DNA of 64,000 nucleotides. Origin: Pseudacidovorax intermedius (GTDB lineage Bacteria > Pseudomonadota > Gammaproteobacteria > Burkholderiales > Burkholderiaceae_C). The notes beneath the pieces are model-generated. The model searched no databases. It saw only the letters and a list, made by a program, of their open reading frames with translations, and was not told where the DNA came from. The stretch's first letter is position 1. Each line of letters opens with the position of its first letter. The DNA is taken from contig NZ_LDSL01000018.1 in the NCBI RefSeq assembly GCF_001476815.1, forward strand, positions 18,466 through 82,465. The letters run 5' to 3'. Shown here piece by piece: positions 37,620 to 47,387 of the stretch. The translations under genes and the position numbers were made by a program.

Positions 37620-37976
37620 TCAGGGACTGCAGCGGTAGGCGCTCTGCAGCGCCGCCGACAGCACCAGTTGCACGGGCATGTCGGCTTCGTAGAGCTGGGC
37701 GTTGCGCGCCAGCTCGCCCTGGAACAGCGAACGCGCCATCGAGGGCTCCAGCCGGCGGCCGGCCACGCAGAAGGGCGGCTTCTGGCCGGCACGCTGAACG
37801 GTGTCGGCGGCCTCGCGTAGGCCCTCAAGCACGCCGACGAGGTAATAGCTCGCGTAGTTGGGGCCTTCCTTGCCGGCGGCTTCCAGCGTGCGGAACTCGC
37901 GCAGGCTCATGGCGGGGGCTGCCGTGGCCAAGGCCAGCAGGGCCAGCGCCATCAGGGGCCGCCTCGGCGAAGTCAC
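37620..37976 (-). CDS. Small secreted protein in the his operon (Rap1a/Tai-like, tentative)
   Basis: A 118-residue protein of unknown role. From the GTG at 37976, which overlaps the hisD stop as GTGA, it has a signal peptide ([20 protein letters not shown]). The mature part is about 95 residues and reads [14 protein letters not shown], then PPFCV and a C-terminal SAYRC. This layout, with one Cys in the middle and one at the end of a helical domain, resembles Rap1a/Tai family proteins, which include T6SS immunity proteins; the match is weak. An ATG at 37952 would truncate the signal peptide n-region. Confidence 0.7.
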   Translation of the reverse strand: MTSPRRPLMALALLALATAAPAMSLREFRTLEAAGKEGPNYASYYLVGVLEGLREAADTVQRAGQKPPFCVAGRRLEPSMARSLFQGELARNAQLYEADMPVQLVLSAALQSAYRCSP

Positions 37977-39298
37977 GGTCGGCCTTCCAGTCGCAGTTCT
38001 GCCGCGCGGGCATGGGCCTGCAGACCCTCGCCATAGGCCAGTTCGGCGGCGATGGGGCCCAGGCTGCGGGCGCCGGCCTCGCTCACCTCGATCAGGCTGC
38101 TGCGCTTCTGGAAGTCGTACACGCCCAGCGGCGAGGAAAAGCGCGCCGTGCCCGAGGTGGGCAGCACGTGGTTGGGGCCCGCGCAGTAGTCGCCCAGGCT
38201 TTCGCTGGTGAAGGCCCCCAGGAAGATGGCGCCGGCGTGCTTGAGCAGCGGCTCCCAGCGCTGCGGCTCGCGGCTGGAAACCTCCAGGTGCTCCGGCGCG
38301 ATGCGGTTGCTGATGGCGCAGGCCTCGTCCATGTCCCGGGTGTGGATCAGCGCGCCGCGGCCGTTGAGGCTGGCGGCGATGATGTCGCGCCGCGGCATGC
38401 CGGGCAGCAAGCGGTCGATCTCGCGCTGCACGGCGTCGATGTAGGCGGCGTCGGGGCACAGCAGGATGCTCTGGGCCAGCTCGTCGTGCTCGGCCTGGCT
38501 GAACAGGTCCATGGCCACCCAGTCGGGCGGCGTGCTGCCGTCGGCCAGCACCAGGATCTCGCTGGGGCCGGCGATCATGTCGATGCCCACCGTGCCGAAC
38601 ACGCGGCGCTTGGCGGCGGCCACATAGGCGTTGCCCGGGCCGGTGATCTTGTCCACGGCCGGCATCGTCGCCGTGCCATAGGCCAGCGCGGCCACGGCCT
38701 GCGCCCCGCCGATGGTGAAGGCGCGCGTGACGCCGGCCACATGGGCGGCGGCCAGCACCAGCGTGTTCTTCTCGCCGCGCGGCGTGGGCACCACCATCAC
38801 GATTTCGCCGACGCCGGCCACGTGCGCCGGAATGGCGTTCATCAGCACGCTCGACGGATAGGCCGCCTTGCCGCCGGGCACGTAGATGCCCACGCGGTCC
38901 AACGGCGTGACCTTCTGGCCGAGCAGGGTGCCGTCCTCGTCGCGGTAGCTCCAGCTCTCGCCGCTGGCCTTCTTCTGGGCCTCGTGGTAGCTGCGCACGC
39001 GGCGGGCGGCGGCCTCGAGGGCGTGGCGCTGGGCATCCGGCAGCGCCTCGAAGGCGGCCTTCAGCTCGGCCGGGTCCAGCGCGAGCGCCGACAGCGAATC
39101 CGCTTCGAGGCCATCGAAGCGGCGGGTGTAGTCCAGCACCGCCGCGTCGCCGCGCTGCTGCACGTCGGCCAGGATGTCCGCCACGCGCTGCTCGATGGCG
39201 GCGTCGGTGTCCGCCGCCCAATGCAGACGCGCCTTGAACGCGGCCTCGAAATCGGGCGCGGAGGTGGCGAGACGCAGAGGGGTGGCTTGCAGGGTCAT
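37973..39298 (-). CDS. hisD: Histidinol dehydrogenase
   Basis: A 441-residue zinc enzyme that oxidises L-histidinol to histidine in two NAD steps. Motifs: [64 protein letters not shown], and the His-containing RIAPEHLEV and [20 protein letters not shown]. The start at 39298 ([10 protein letters not shown]) fits the length of the family. It lies 25 bp after hisG. Confidence 0.97.
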   Translation of the reverse strand: MTLQATPLRLATSAPDFEAAFKARLHWAADTDAAIEQRVADILADVQQRGDAAVLDYTRRFDGLEADSLSALALDPAELKAAFEALPDAQRHALEAAARRVRSYHEAQKKASGESWSYRDEDGTLLGQKVTPLDRVGIYVPGGKAAYPSSVLMNAIPAHVAGVGEIVMVVPTPRGEKNTLVLAAAHVAGVTRAFTIGGAQAVAALAYGTATMPAVDKITGPGNAYVAAAKRRVFGTVGIDMIAGPSEILVLADGSTPPDWVAMDLFSQAEHDELAQSILLCPDAAYIDAVQREIDRLLPGMPRRDIIAASLNGRGALIHTRDMDEACAISNRIAPEHLEVSSREPQRWEPLLKHAGAIFLGAFTSESLGDYCAGPNHVLPTSGTARFSSPLGVYDFQKRSSLIEVSEAGARSLGPIAAELAYGEGLQAHARAAELRLEGRP

Positions 39299-39323
39299 GG
39301 CAGCGGCGGGCGGTGGATGGGAT

Positions 39324-39965
39324 TCAGTTCTGCGGAAGAGCCGACGCGAAGGCGTCGACGATGCGGCGGATGGGCTCGCGCTTGAGCTTGAGCGCGGCCT
39401 GGTTGACGACCAGGCGGGCGCTGATGTCCATGATGCGCTCGACCTCCACCAGGTGGTTGGCGCGCAGCGTGTTGCCGGTGGAGACCAGGTCGACGATGGC
39501 ATCGGCCAGGCCGGTGAGCGGCGCCAGTTCCATGCTGCCGTAGAGCTTGATCAGGTCCACGTGCACGCCCTTGCGGGCGAAGAACTCGCGCGCCAGACCC
39601 AAGTACTTGGTGGCCACGGCCAGACGCGCGCCCTGGCGCACGGCATGGGCGTAGTCGTAATCGGCACGCACGGCCACGCTCAGGCGGCACTGGGCGATGC
39701 GCAGGTCCAGCGGCTGGTACAGGCCCTCGCTGCCATGCTCCAGCAGCACGTCCAGGCCGGTCACGCCCAGGTCGGCGCCGCCGTACTGCACGTAGGTGGG
39801 CACGTCGGAGGCGCGCACCAGCACCACGCGCACGTCGGGCCGGCTGGTGGGCAGGATCAGCTTGCGCGACTTCTCGGGGTCTTCGGTCACCTCGATGCCG
39901 GCGGCGGCCAGCAGCGGCAGGGTCTCCTCGAAGATGCGTCCCTTGGACAAGGCGAGCGTGATCAC
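39324..39965 (-). CDS. hisG: ATP phosphoribosyltransferase, short form
   Basis: A 213-residue enzyme for the first step of histidine synthesis. [15 protein letters not shown] and the PRPP-binding [13 protein letters not shown] region are present. It lacks the C-terminal regulatory domain, so it is the short HisGS form, which in other bacteria needs HisZ for activity and feedback control; hisZ is not in this window. Its ATG overlaps the murA stop (ATGA). Confidence 0.96.
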   Translation of the reverse strand: MITLALSKGRIFEETLPLLAAAGIEVTEDPEKSRKLILPTSRPDVRVVLVRASDVPTYVQYGGADLGVTGLDVLLEHGSEGLYQPLDLRIAQCRLSVAVRADYDYAHAVRQGARLAVATKYLGLAREFFARKGVHVDLIKLYGSMELAPLTGLADAIVDLVSTGNTLRANHLVEVERIMDISARLVVNQAALKLKREPIRRIVDAFASALPQN

Positions 39966-41242
39966 GCGGCGGCTCCGGAAGAAATGCGTTCGATGTCGGC
40001 GCCCAGTGCGCCGAGCTTGCGTTCGATGCGGTCGTAGCCGCGGTCCAGGTGGTAGATGCGGTCCACCAGCGTCTCGCCCTCGGCCACCAGGCCGGCGATG
40101 ACCAGGCAGGCCGAGGCGCGCAGGTCGGTGGCCATGACCGTGGCGCCCGACAGGCGCGGCACGCCTTCGATGACGGCCGTGCGGCCGTCGGTCTGGATGC
40201 GCGCGCCGAGCCGCAGCAACTCGTTGACGTGCATCATGCGGTTCTCGAAGATGGTTTCGGTCACCGTCGACGCGCCTTCCGAAACCACGTTCAGCGCCAT
40301 GAACTGCGCCTGCATGTCGGTCGGGAAGCCCGGGTACTCGGTGGTGCGGAAGCTCTGGCCCTTGAGGCGGCCCTGCGAACGCACGCGCAGCCCGCCTGCC
40401 TCTTCGCTGATCTGCGCGCCGGCATCGCGCAGCTTCTCGACCACCGCGTCCAGATGGTCGGCGCGGGCACCGCGCAGCAGCACGTCACCGCCGGTGGCCG
40501 CCACGGCGCACAGGAAGGTGCCGGCCTCGATGCGGTCGGCCACCGTCGCGTGCTCGCAGCCGTGCAGGCGTTCCACGCCCTGGATGCGGATGCGGCTGGT
40601 GCCGTGGCCTTCGATCTTCGCGCCCATCTTGATGAGCATCTCGGCCAGGTCGGGGATCTCCGGCTCCTGGGCGGCGTTCTCGAGCACCGTCTCGCCCTCG
40701 GCCAGCGCGGCGGCCATCAGCAGGTTCTCGGTGCCCGTCACCGTGACCATGTCGGTGGTGATGCGCGCACCGCGCAACCGCGTCAGGCCGGGCTGCAGCC
40801 GGGCCATCATGTAGCCGTGCTCGACCTCGATCTCGGCACCCATGGCGCGCAGGCCCTTGATGTGCTGGTCCACCGGCCGCGAGCCGATGCCGCAGCCGCC
40901 CGGCAGCGACACCTTGGCATGGCCGAAGCGCGCCACCAGCGGGCCCAACGCCAGCACCGAGGCCCGCATGGTCTTGACCAGCTCGTAGGGCGCCTCGGGC
41001 TGCGTCAGGTCGGCCGCGTTCAGGCTGACCGTGCCGTTGTCGTCGCGCTCGGCGGTCACGCCCATGTGGCGCACCAGCTTGAGCATGGTGGAGACGTCCT
41101 GCAGGCGCGGCACGTTGTGCACGACCACCGGGTCGGTGGTGAGCAGCGCGGCGCACAACTGGGGCAGCGCCGCATTCTTGGCGCCGGAAATAGTGACTTC
41201 GCCGCCGAGCTGGCGCCCGCCGCGAATGAGGAGTTTGTCCAT
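39962..41242 (-). CDS. murA: UDP-N-acetylglucosamine 1-carboxyvinyltransferase
   Basis: A 426-residue cytoplasmic enzyme for the first committed step of peptidoglycan synthesis. The catalytic, fosfomycin-sensitive C117 lies in [30 protein letters not shown] at the N terminus and the C-terminal [24 protein letters not shown] are typical. It sits between bolA and hisG, as in many beta- and gammaproteobacteria. Confidence 0.97.
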   Translation of the reverse strand: MDKLLIRGGRQLGGEVTISGAKNAALPQLCAALLTTDPVVVHNVPRLQDVSTMLKLVRHMGVTAERDDNGTVSLNAADLTQPEAPYELVKTMRASVLALGPLVARFGHAKVSLPGGCGIGSRPVDQHIKGLRAMGAEIEVEHGYMMARLQPGLTRLRGARITTDMVTVTGTENLLMAAALAEGETVLENAAQEPEIPDLAEMLIKMGAKIEGHGTSRIRIQGVERLHGCEHATVADRIEAGTFLCAVAATGGDVLLRGARADHLDAVVEKLRDAGAQISEEAGGLRVRSQGRLKGQSFRTTEYPGFPTDMQAQFMALNVVSEGASTVTETIFENRMMHVNELLRLGARIQTDGRTAVIEGVPRLSGATVMATDLRASACLVIAGLVAEGETLVDRIYHLDRGYDRIERKLGALGADIERISSGAAA

Positions 41243-41284
41243 CAGGATTCCTTGGAACGGCGGCCTCGCCGTTCGGTCATCGGG

Positions 41285-41527
41285 TCAGGCGTTCTGCCGG
41301 ACCCACTCGGCAGGCGTGTAGGTCTTCATCGACAGCGCATGCACCTCGTCGGTGTGCATTTTCTCACCGAGGGTGGCGTAGACCCGCTGGTGGCGCTGGA
41401 TGGGGCGCTTGCCCTCGAATTCGGCCGAGACGATGGTGGCGAACCAGTGGCGGCCGTCGCCCTCCAGCGCGATGTGCTGGCAGGGCAGGCCGGCCTCGAT
41501 CAGGGCCTGGAGTTCTTGGGCGGTCAT
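41285..41527 (-). CDS. BolA family protein (IbaG-like)
   Basis: An 80-residue BolA-fold protein. The conserved C-terminal helix-turn region is KRPIQRHQRVYATLGEKMHTDEVHALSMKTYTP, with a His at the usual Fe-S/glutaredoxin-binding position. The placement before murA and after the mla/ABC genes is that of IbaG in other proteobacteria, linked to iron-sulfur maturation and acid stress. Start 41527 (MTAQELQALIEAG) fits the family length. Confidence 0.92.
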   Translation of the reverse strand: MTAQELQALIEAGLPCQHIALEGDGRHWFATIVSAEFEGKRPIQRHQRVYATLGEKMHTDEVHALSMKTYTPAEWVRQNA

Positions 41528-41592
41528 GGTGGTTCGCGGGGCGCTCGTAGGTGCGGCGGCGGGCAGCCGTCCGCGGCGGTCGGTGGCCTTCT

Positions 41593-42372
41593 TCAGCCTC
41601 GGATCTTGTAGCCGGTGCGCAGCAGGTGCACCGCCACGGCACTCGTCACGGCCAGCGCGCCGGCCACGACGCCCAGGCTCAGCCAGGGCGACACGTCCGA
41701 CATGCCGAAGAAGCCGTAGCGGAAGCCGTCGATCATGTAGAAGAAGGGATTGAGGTGGCTCACCGCCTGCCAGAAGGGCGGCAGCGAACTGATGGAATAG
41801 AACACGCCCGACAGGAAGGTCATGGGCATGATCAGGAAGTTCTGGAACACGGCCATCTGGTCGAACTTCTCGGCCCACAGGCCGGCGATCAGGCCCAGCG
41901 TGCCGAGCAGGCCAGCGCCCAGCAGCGCGAAGAGCACGATCCACAGCGGGTGCGCGAAGGGGGGCACGGCAAAGAACATCGTCACCAGCAGCACGCCGGT
42001 GCCGACCACCAGGCCGCGCACCACCGACGAGCCCACATAGGCGAAGAACCAGCCCCAGTGCGACAGCGGCGTGAGCAGCACGAAGACCAGGTTGCCCATG
42101 ATCTTGCTCTGGATGATGGACGAGGAGCTGTTGGCGAAGGCGTTCTGCAGCACGCTCATCATCACCAGGCCCGGGATCAGGAAGGCGGTGTAGCTGAAGC
42201 GGCCGTAGACCTGCACGTGGTCCTCCAGCACGTGGCCGAACACCATGAGGTAGAGCACCGAGGTCAGCACCGGCGCGCCGACGGTCTGGCCGGCCACCTT
42301 CCAGAAGCGCAGCACCTCCTTGGCCAGCAGGGCCCGCCAGCCCATGGCACGCGACAGCAGCATCTCTCTCAT
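41593..42372 (-). CDS. ABC-2 type transporter permease (YadH-like)
   Basis: A 259-residue membrane protein with six helices and the ABC-2 signature region (FWQAVSHLNPFFYMIDGFRYGFFG near the C terminus). The N terminus starts MREMLLSRAMGWRALLAKEVLRFWK, typical of YadH-type exporters. Its ATG overlaps the stop of the ATPase gene (ATGA), so the two make one transporter. The substrate is unknown. This pair often accompanies mla genes in Burkholderiales. Confidence 0.92.
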   Translation of the reverse strand: MREMLLSRAMGWRALLAKEVLRFWKVAGQTVGAPVLTSVLYLMVFGHVLEDHVQVYGRFSYTAFLIPGLVMMSVLQNAFANSSSSIIQSKIMGNLVFVLLTPLSHWGWFFAYVGSSVVRGLVVGTGVLLVTMFFAVPPFAHPLWIVLFALLGAGLLGTLGLIAGLWAEKFDQMAVFQNFLIMPMTFLSGVFYSISSLPPFWQAVSHLNPFFYMIDGFRYGFFGMSDVSPWLSLGVVAGALAVTSAVAVHLLRTGYKIRG

Positions 42373-43316
42373 CGCGCCACCTCCAGCGGCGTCTGCTCGC
42401 CGGCCATCAGGTCGATGAACACGTCCTCCAGGTCAGCCTTGCGCATTTCCACGTCTTCCACCGGCACCCCGGCCTGGCGCAGGCTGGACAGCAGATGCTC
42501 CACCTCCAGCGCGTTCTGCGCCGGCAGCTGGACGATGCGGCCGGTGATGCGGGCGTTTCGGGCCAGCTCCCAGGGCAGCTCGGCATCGGTCTTGAAGCGC
42601 AGCACATTGCTGGCCGCGGCCTTGAGCAGTTCGCTGGTGCGGTCCAGCGCCACCACCCTGCCCTTCTTGAGCATGGCGATGCGGTTGCACAGCGCCTCGG
42701 CCTCTTCCAGGTAGTGGGTGGTCAGCAGCACGGTGCTGCCTTCGCGGTTGAGGCGGGCGACGAACTGCCAGAGGGTCTGGCGCAGCTCCACGTCCACGCC
42801 GGCGGTGGGCTCGTCGAGCACGATCACCGGCGGCTTGTGCACCAGCGCCTGCGCCACCAGCACGCGGCGCTTCATGCCGCCCGAGAGCTGGCGCATGTTG
42901 GCGTCGGCCTTGTCGGCCAGGCCCAGGCTGGTGAGCAACTCGTCGATCCAGTCGTCGTTGCGGGCGATGCCGAAGTAGCCGGACTGCAGGCGCAGTGTCT
43001 CGCGGACATTGAAGAAGGGGTCGAACACCAGCTCCTGCGGCACGATGCCGAGCTGGCGGCGGGCATCGGCGAAGTGGGTCTGCACGTCGAAACCATGGAC
43101 GCTGACCTGCCCCGCGGTGGGCCGCGACAGGCCCGCCAGGATGCTGATGAGGGTGGTCTTGCCCGCGCCGTTGGGGCCGAGCAGGCCGAAGAACTCGCCC
43201 TCCTCGATGTCGAAACTCACGTCTTCCAGTGCCCGCAGACCCGGGTTGCCATGGGCCCGCTGCGTGCGGGACGGGGGATAGGTCTTGGAGACGGACTGGA
43301 AGGAGATGGCGGCCAT
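42369..43316 (-). CDS. ABC transporter ATP-binding protein (YadG-like)
   Basis: A 315-residue ATPase. Walker A is LLGPNGAGKTTL, the signature is RQLSGGMKRR, Walker B VIVLDEPTAGVD, and the H-loop TTHYLEE. The C-terminal extension (about residues 235-315) is typical of ABC-2 drug or polysaccharide exporters. Start 43316 (MAAISFQSVSKTY) is chosen because upstream sequence is GC-rich without family similarity. Works with the permease encoded next. Confidence 0.93.
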   Translation of the reverse strand: MAAISFQSVSKTYPPSRTQRAHGNPGLRALEDVSFDIEEGEFFGLLGPNGAGKTTLISILAGLSRPTAGQVSVHGFDVQTHFADARRQLGIVPQELVFDPFFNVRETLRLQSGYFGIARNDDWIDELLTSLGLADKADANMRQLSGGMKRRVLVAQALVHKPPVIVLDEPTAGVDVELRQTLWQFVARLNREGSTVLLTTHYLEEAEALCNRIAMLKKGRVVALDRTSELLKAAASNVLRFKTDAELPWELARNARITGRIVQLPAQNALEVEHLLSSLRQAGVPVEDVEMRKADLEDVFIDLMAGEQTPLEVAR

Positions 43317-43390
43317 AGGGGGTGCGGATTCTAGGTCGTCCCCCTGGCCCGCGCCGCCGGCGGGCCATGGCGCCCCGTCAGGGCGCCCCG

Positions 43391-43681
43391 TCAGGGCGCC
43401 GAAGGCAGCAGGCCCGCCACGCCGTACAGCATGGCGAGTTCGCGCAGCCGCGAAGGAAGTCCCTTGACGGCGAAACCCCGGCCCAGGGCCGCGGCCTCGC
43501 GCCGGCATTCCAGCAACACGGCCAGCGCGGACGAGTCGAACTGGCTCAGCGCGCTGGCATCGACCACGGCCGAGGAGCCGACCTGCGCGCTCAGCCCCTG
43601 CTGGAGCATGCGCATGCAGGCAGGCGCCTCGTCATGCGTGAGCCGCGGTGGCAGCATCAGGGTCAGGGCTTCCAGCGCCAT
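43391..43681 (-). CDS. mlaB: STAS-domain protein MlaB
   Basis: A 96-residue STAS protein of the Mla lipid transporter, binding the MlaF ATPase in the cytoplasm. The key segment is VVDASALSQFDSSALAVLLECRR, where the Ser-Ser-Ala helix start matches the MlaB site. It lies 10 bp after mlaC. The family is short and weakly conserved, so the call leans partly on gene order. Confidence 0.88.
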   Translation of the reverse strand: MALEALTLMLPPRLTHDEAPACMRMLQQGLSAQVGSSAVVDASALSQFDSSALAVLLECRREAAALGRGFAVKGLPSRLRELAMLYGVAGLLPSAP

Positions 43682-43691
43682 GCCAGCGTCC

Positions 43692-44342
43692 TCAGTTGCG
43701 GGCGTTGGACTTGTTGCGCGCCGCCAGCGCAGCGATCAGCCCGTCGATGCCCTTGCTGTTGACTTCCTGCGCGAACTGGGTGCGGTAGGTGTCGACCAGC
43801 CACACGCCCATCACGTTCAGGTTGATCACCTTCCAGCCATAGCCCTCGCCCGGCGTCTTTTCCAGGCGGTAATCGATCTGCACCGGGTCGCCGGAGCCGC
43901 GCACCTCTGTGCGCACCAGCACTTCCTTGTCGTCGGGCGAACCGCGGAAGGGCTTGATCGTGACGGTCTGGTCGCTCACCTGGTCCAGCGCGCCCGCGTA
44001 GGTGCGCACCAGCAGCGTCTTGAACTGCTGCTGCAGCTGGGTGCGCTGCTCCGGCGTCGCCTGGCGCCAGGCCGGGCCGACGGCCGAGGCCGTCATGCGC
44101 TGGAAGTTGACGTTGGGCATGATCTTGGCGTCCACCAGGGCCATGATCTTGTTCAGGTCGCCGGCCTTGATCGAGCTGTCGGCCTTGATGGTTTCGAGCA
44201 CCTCGGTGGACAGCCGCTTGACCAGCGCGTCCGGCGCCTCGTCGGCGGCCAGTGCGGGCAGGGCCGAAGCCCCCATGCCCAGGATCAGGGCGCCCATGGC
44301 GGCCCAGCGGCCGAGGGTGCGTCGTTGCAAGGCGAAATTCAT
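43692..44342 (-). CDS. mlaC: Periplasmic phospholipid-binding protein MlaC
   Basis: A 216-residue exported protein with a signal peptide ending in LPALA (about residue 32). The Ttg2D/MlaC domain is clear: INPNVNFQRM-like segment (KIMPNVNFQRMTASAVGPAWRQAT), LLVRTYAGALDQ, VRTEVRGSGDPVQIDYRLEKT, and WKVINLNVMGVWLVDTYRTQF. It carries phospholipids across the periplasm between MlaA and the MlaFEDB complex. A 125-bp gap separates it from mlaA. Confidence 0.94.
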   Translation of the reverse strand: MNFALQRRTLGRWAAMGALILGMGASALPALAADEAPDALVKRLSTEVLETIKADSSIKAGDLNKIMALVDAKIMPNVNFQRMTASAVGPAWRQATPEQRTQLQQQFKTLLVRTYAGALDQVSDQTVTIKPFRGSPDDKEVLVRTEVRGSGDPVQIDYRLEKTPGEGYGWKVINLNVMGVWLVDTYRTQFAQEVNSKGIDGLIAALAARNKSNARN

Positions 44343-44467
44343 ACTCGGAATCCCTTCAAACTTGGGTTGGCGCGCGAAGACGCAATGGTTTTTTGGACGG
44401 CGTGCCACTCGGACCGGTTCCGGCCGTGCGCGGCGGCGGTGCAACCAACTGCAAGCAGCGCGGCGGC

Positions 44468-45268
44468 TTACTCGTCGTCGGCACCGGCGCTGGCGCGGCC
44501 CTCGTTGACCTCGGCGCGCCGGCGCTGCAGGTAGGCGTCGCGCACGAAGCTGTACGGGTCGAGCGCGGCATCTTCCAGCAGACTGGTGGTGCGCAAATAG
44601 CGGGCACGCTTGTCCACGATTCGCAGTGCCGACAGTCCCACCTCGGCCGTGCGGTCGTTGACCGACGACACCGGGTCGCCCTGCCAGTCGAGCGGCAATG
44701 CCGCAGTGTCGCGCACGGTCGAGGGCCCCAGCAGCGGCAGCATGAGGTACGGGCCGGCAGGCACGCCCCAGTAGCCGAGGGTCTGGCCGAAGTCGGCGCC
44801 GTGGCGCTCGATGCCCAGGTCGGTCGCCACGTCCAGCAGCCCGCCCAGGCCGAAGAAGGTGTTCACGTTCAGCCGCATGAAGGTCTCGGCCGCGTTCTGG
44901 CCCTTCAGCATGAAGACGTTGTTGGCGAAGTTCCAGACGTCGCCCAGGTTGCTGAAGAAGTTGGTGACGCCGCTGCGCATGAGCGAGGGCACCACGTCCC
45001 GGTAGGTGGTGGCCACCGGCTTGAGCACCGCGTCGTCCACCGCCTTGTTGAAGCGGAAGACGCCGCGGTTGAAGGGCTCGAAGGGATCGACCGGATTGCG
45101 CGCCGGCGCGGTCTGCACGCTGGCGGCGTCGGGCACGGCGCCGGTGGGCGATGCGGGCGCGGTGTCGGTCGGTGCCTGGGCCAGGGCCCCGCCGCTGGAA
45201 GCCAGGGCGGCGGCCAGGGTCCAGGCACGCAGATGGTGCCGGGCCGTCGTGGGGAGGGTCTTTTTCAT
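44468..45268 (-). CDS. mlaA: Outer-membrane asymmetry protein MlaA (VacJ family), no lipobox
   Basis: A 266-residue VacJ protein that takes mislocalised phospholipids out of the outer leaflet. The family core is clear: DPFEPFNRGVFRFNKAVDDAVLKPVATTYRDVVP, FFSNLGDVWNFANNVFMLKG, and YWGVPAGPYLMLPLLGPSTVRD. The N-terminal signal ends GGALAQ and has no cysteine, and no cysteine occurs in the whole protein, so it cannot be a lipoprotein like E. coli MlaA. Its ATG overlaps the mlaD stop (ATGA). Confidence 0.94.
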   Translation of the reverse strand: MKKTLPTTARHHLRAWTLAAALASSGGALAQAPTDTAPASPTGAVPDAASVQTAPARNPVDPFEPFNRGVFRFNKAVDDAVLKPVATTYRDVVPSLMRSGVTNFFSNLGDVWNFANNVFMLKGQNAAETFMRLNVNTFFGLGGLLDVATDLGIERHGADFGQTLGYWGVPAGPYLMLPLLGPSTVRDTAALPLDWQGDPVSSVNDRTAEVGLSALRIVDKRARYLRTTSLLEDAALDPYSFVRDAYLQRRRAEVNEGRASAGADDE

Positions 45269-45774
45269 TTTTTGTTGCCTTCGGCCGGCTTGCTGCCATC
45301 GCCGCCGCCGGACGAACTGCCGTCGGCGGCCTTGTTGTAGAGGAACTGGCTGATCAGGTTCTCCAGCACCACGGCCGACTGGGTGGACGTGATGGTGTCG
45401 CCCGCCTGCAGGTTCTTGTCGTCGGCGCCGGCCTCGATGCCGATGTACTGCTCGCCCAGCAGGCCGCTGGTGAGGATCTTCAGCGAGCTGTCCTTCGGGA
45501 ACACGTAGCGGTCCTGCAGCGCCAGCGTGACGCGCGCCTGGAAGGTCTTGTCGTCGAAGGTGATGGCGTCCACGCGGCCCACCACCACGCCCGCGCTCTT
45601 GACGGCCGTCTGCGGCTTGAGGCCGCCGATGTTGTCGAAGCGGGCCGTGACCTTGTAGGTCTTCTGGAAATTCAGGCTGAGCAGGTTGGCCGACTGCAGG
45701 GCCAGGAAGAGCAGCGCTGCCGCGCCGATGAGCACGAACAGGCCGACCCAGAGATCGCTGCGGGAACGTTGCAT
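45265..45774 (-). CDS. mlaD: MCE-domain phospholipid transport protein MlaD
   Basis: A 169-residue inner-membrane protein with one N-terminal helix (LWVGLFVLIGAAALLFLALQ) and a periplasmic MCE domain (VTARFDNIGGLKPQTAVKSAGVVVGRVDAITFDDK, LTSGLLGEQYIGIEAG). It forms the hexameric ring of the Mla complex. The C-terminal tail is Gly/Ser/Lys-rich. Confidence 0.95.
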   Translation of the reverse strand: MQRSRSDLWVGLFVLIGAAALLFLALQSANLLSLNFQKTYKVTARFDNIGGLKPQTAVKSAGVVVGRVDAITFDDKTFQARVTLALQDRYVFPKDSSLKILTSGLLGEQYIGIEAGADDKNLQAGDTITSTQSAVVLENLISQFLYNKAADGSSSGGGDGSKPAEGNKK

Positions 45775-45783
45775 TGGTTTACC

Positions 45784-46566
45784 TCAGAGGCTGAACATCA
45801 TGGCGGTGAGCAGGAAGTCCAGCCCCAGGACCGCCAGCGAAGCCACCACCACCGTGCGCGTGGTGGCGCGGGAGACGCCCTCGGGCGTCGGCAGGGCCTC
45901 GAAGCCCTGGAGCAGCGCGACGAAGCTCACGGTGAAGCCGAAGACCACGCTCTTGATCACGCCGTTGCCGACATCGCGCAGCACGTCGACGCCGCTTTGC
46001 ATCTGGCCCCAGAAGGCGCCGGAATCCACGCCGAGCATCAGCACGCCGACCACCCAGCCGCCCAGCACGCCCACCGCGCTGAACACGGCCGACAGCAGCG
46101 GCAGCGCGATCACGCCGGCCCAGAAACGCGGCGCCAGCACCCGGCGCACGGGGTCGACGGCCATCATCTCCATGGCGCTGAGCTGCTCGCCGGCCTTCAT
46201 CAGCCCCACCTCGGCCGTGAGCGAGGTGCCGGCGCGGCCGGCGAACAGCAGGGCGGCCACCACCGGCCCCAGCTCGCGCACCAGCGACAGCGTGACCAGC
46301 AGGCCCAGCGCGTCGGAGGCGCCATAGCGCTGCAGCGTGTAGTAGCCCTGCAACCCCAGCACGAAGCCGACGAACAGCCCCGAAACGGCGATGATGGCCA
46401 GCGAATAGTTGCCCAGGAAATGGATCTGGTCGCGCACTAGGCCGAAGCGGCGCAGGCACACGCCCAGCGACGCCACCAGGCGGCCGAAAAGCCGGGCCGC
46501 CAGGCCCAGGTCGGCCAGCTTGCCGCGGACCGCGTAGCCGATGTCGGCCGGGTGCCACCACCTCAT
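45784..46566 (-). CDS. mlaE: Phospholipid ABC transporter permease MlaE
   Basis: A 260-residue permease. The MlaE/DUF140 family core is plain: SLAIIAVSGLFVGFVLGLQGYYTLQRYGA, LVRELGPVVAALLFAGRAGTSLTAEVGLMK, EQLSAMEMMAVDPVRRVLAPRFWAG and the C-terminal VVASLAVLGLDFLLTAMMF. Its ATG overlaps the mlaF stop (ATGA). Confidence 0.96.
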   Translation of the reverse strand: MRWWHPADIGYAVRGKLADLGLAARLFGRLVASLGVCLRRFGLVRDQIHFLGNYSLAIIAVSGLFVGFVLGLQGYYTLQRYGASDALGLLVTLSLVRELGPVVAALLFAGRAGTSLTAEVGLMKAGEQLSAMEMMAVDPVRRVLAPRFWAGVIALPLLSAVFSAVGVLGGWVVGVLMLGVDSGAFWGQMQSGVDVLRDVGNGVIKSVVFGFTVSFVALLQGFEALPTPEGVSRATTRTVVVASLAVLGLDFLLTAMMFSL

Positions 46567-47387
46567 CCGCGGCCTCCTTGCATGTGGCCGAAATCCTCGT
46601 CCACGGTGGGCCCGGGATAGTGGAAGCGCACGGGCCCCTCCGCTTCGGCATTGACGAACTGGTGCACCAGCGGGTCGGTGCTGGCCCGCACCTCGTCCGG
46701 CGTGCCCTGCGCGGCCACCTTGCCGTTGGCCAGGATGACCACGTGGTCGGCGATGCGGAAGGTCTCGTCCAGGTCGTGGGAGACGATCACGCTGGTGAGC
46801 CCCAGCGCGTCGTTGAGCTGGCGGATCAGGCGGGCCGAGGTGCCCAGGGAAATCGGGTCGAGGCCGGCGAAGGGCTCGTCGTACATCACCAGCTCCGGGT
46901 CCAGTGCGATGGCCCGGGCCAGCGCCACGCGCCGCGCCATGCCGCCGGAGACTTCGCTGGGCATCAGCTGGCGCGCCCCGCGCAGGCCGACGGCGTCCAG
47001 CTTCATCAGCACGACGTCGCGCACCAGCGGCTCGGGCAGTTGCGTGTGCTCGCGCAGCGGAAAGGCCACGTTGTCGAACACCGTCATGTCGGTGAAGAGC
47101 GCGCCGAACTGGAACAGCATGCCCATGCGGCGCCGCGCGGCGTACAGGGCGGCGGAATCCATGCGGCCGACGTCCTGGCCGTCGAAGCGCACCTCGCCCG
47201 CGCTGGCCCGCACCTGCCCGCCGATCAGGCGCAGCACCGTGGTCTTGCCGCCGCCCGAGGCGCCCATCAGCGCCGTGACCCGCCCCCGGGGTATGGCGAA
47301 GGAGACGCCGTCCAGGATCGCGCGCTCGCCGTAGCCAAAGCGCACGTCACGAAATTCGACGAAAGGGGCGGTGTCGGCGGTGGACAA
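46563..47387 (-). CDS. mlaF: Phospholipid ABC transporter ATPase MlaF
   Basis: A 274-residue ATPase that powers Mla lipid transport. Walker A is MGASGGGKTTVL, signature EVSGGMARRVALARA, Walker B LVMYDEPFAGLD, H-loop VSHDLDE. The most plausible start is the TTG at 47387, since no ATG occurs before the first beta strand (VEFRDVRFGYG); the ribosome-binding site is poor. First gene of a minus-strand series that runs from here through the mla, ABC, bolA, murA and his genes. Confidence 0.95.
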   Translation of the reverse strand: MSTADTAPFVEFRDVRFGYGERAILDGVSFAIPRGRVTALMGASGGGKTTVLRLIGGQVRASAGEVRFDGQDVGRMDSAALYAARRRMGMLFQFGALFTDMTVFDNVAFPLREHTQLPEPLVRDVVLMKLDAVGLRGARQLMPSEVSGGMARRVALARAIALDPELVMYDEPFAGLDPISLGTSARLIRQLNDALGLTSVIVSHDLDETFRIADHVVILANGKVAAQGTPDEVRASTDPLVHQFVNAEAEGPVRFHYPGPTVDEDFGHMQGGRG

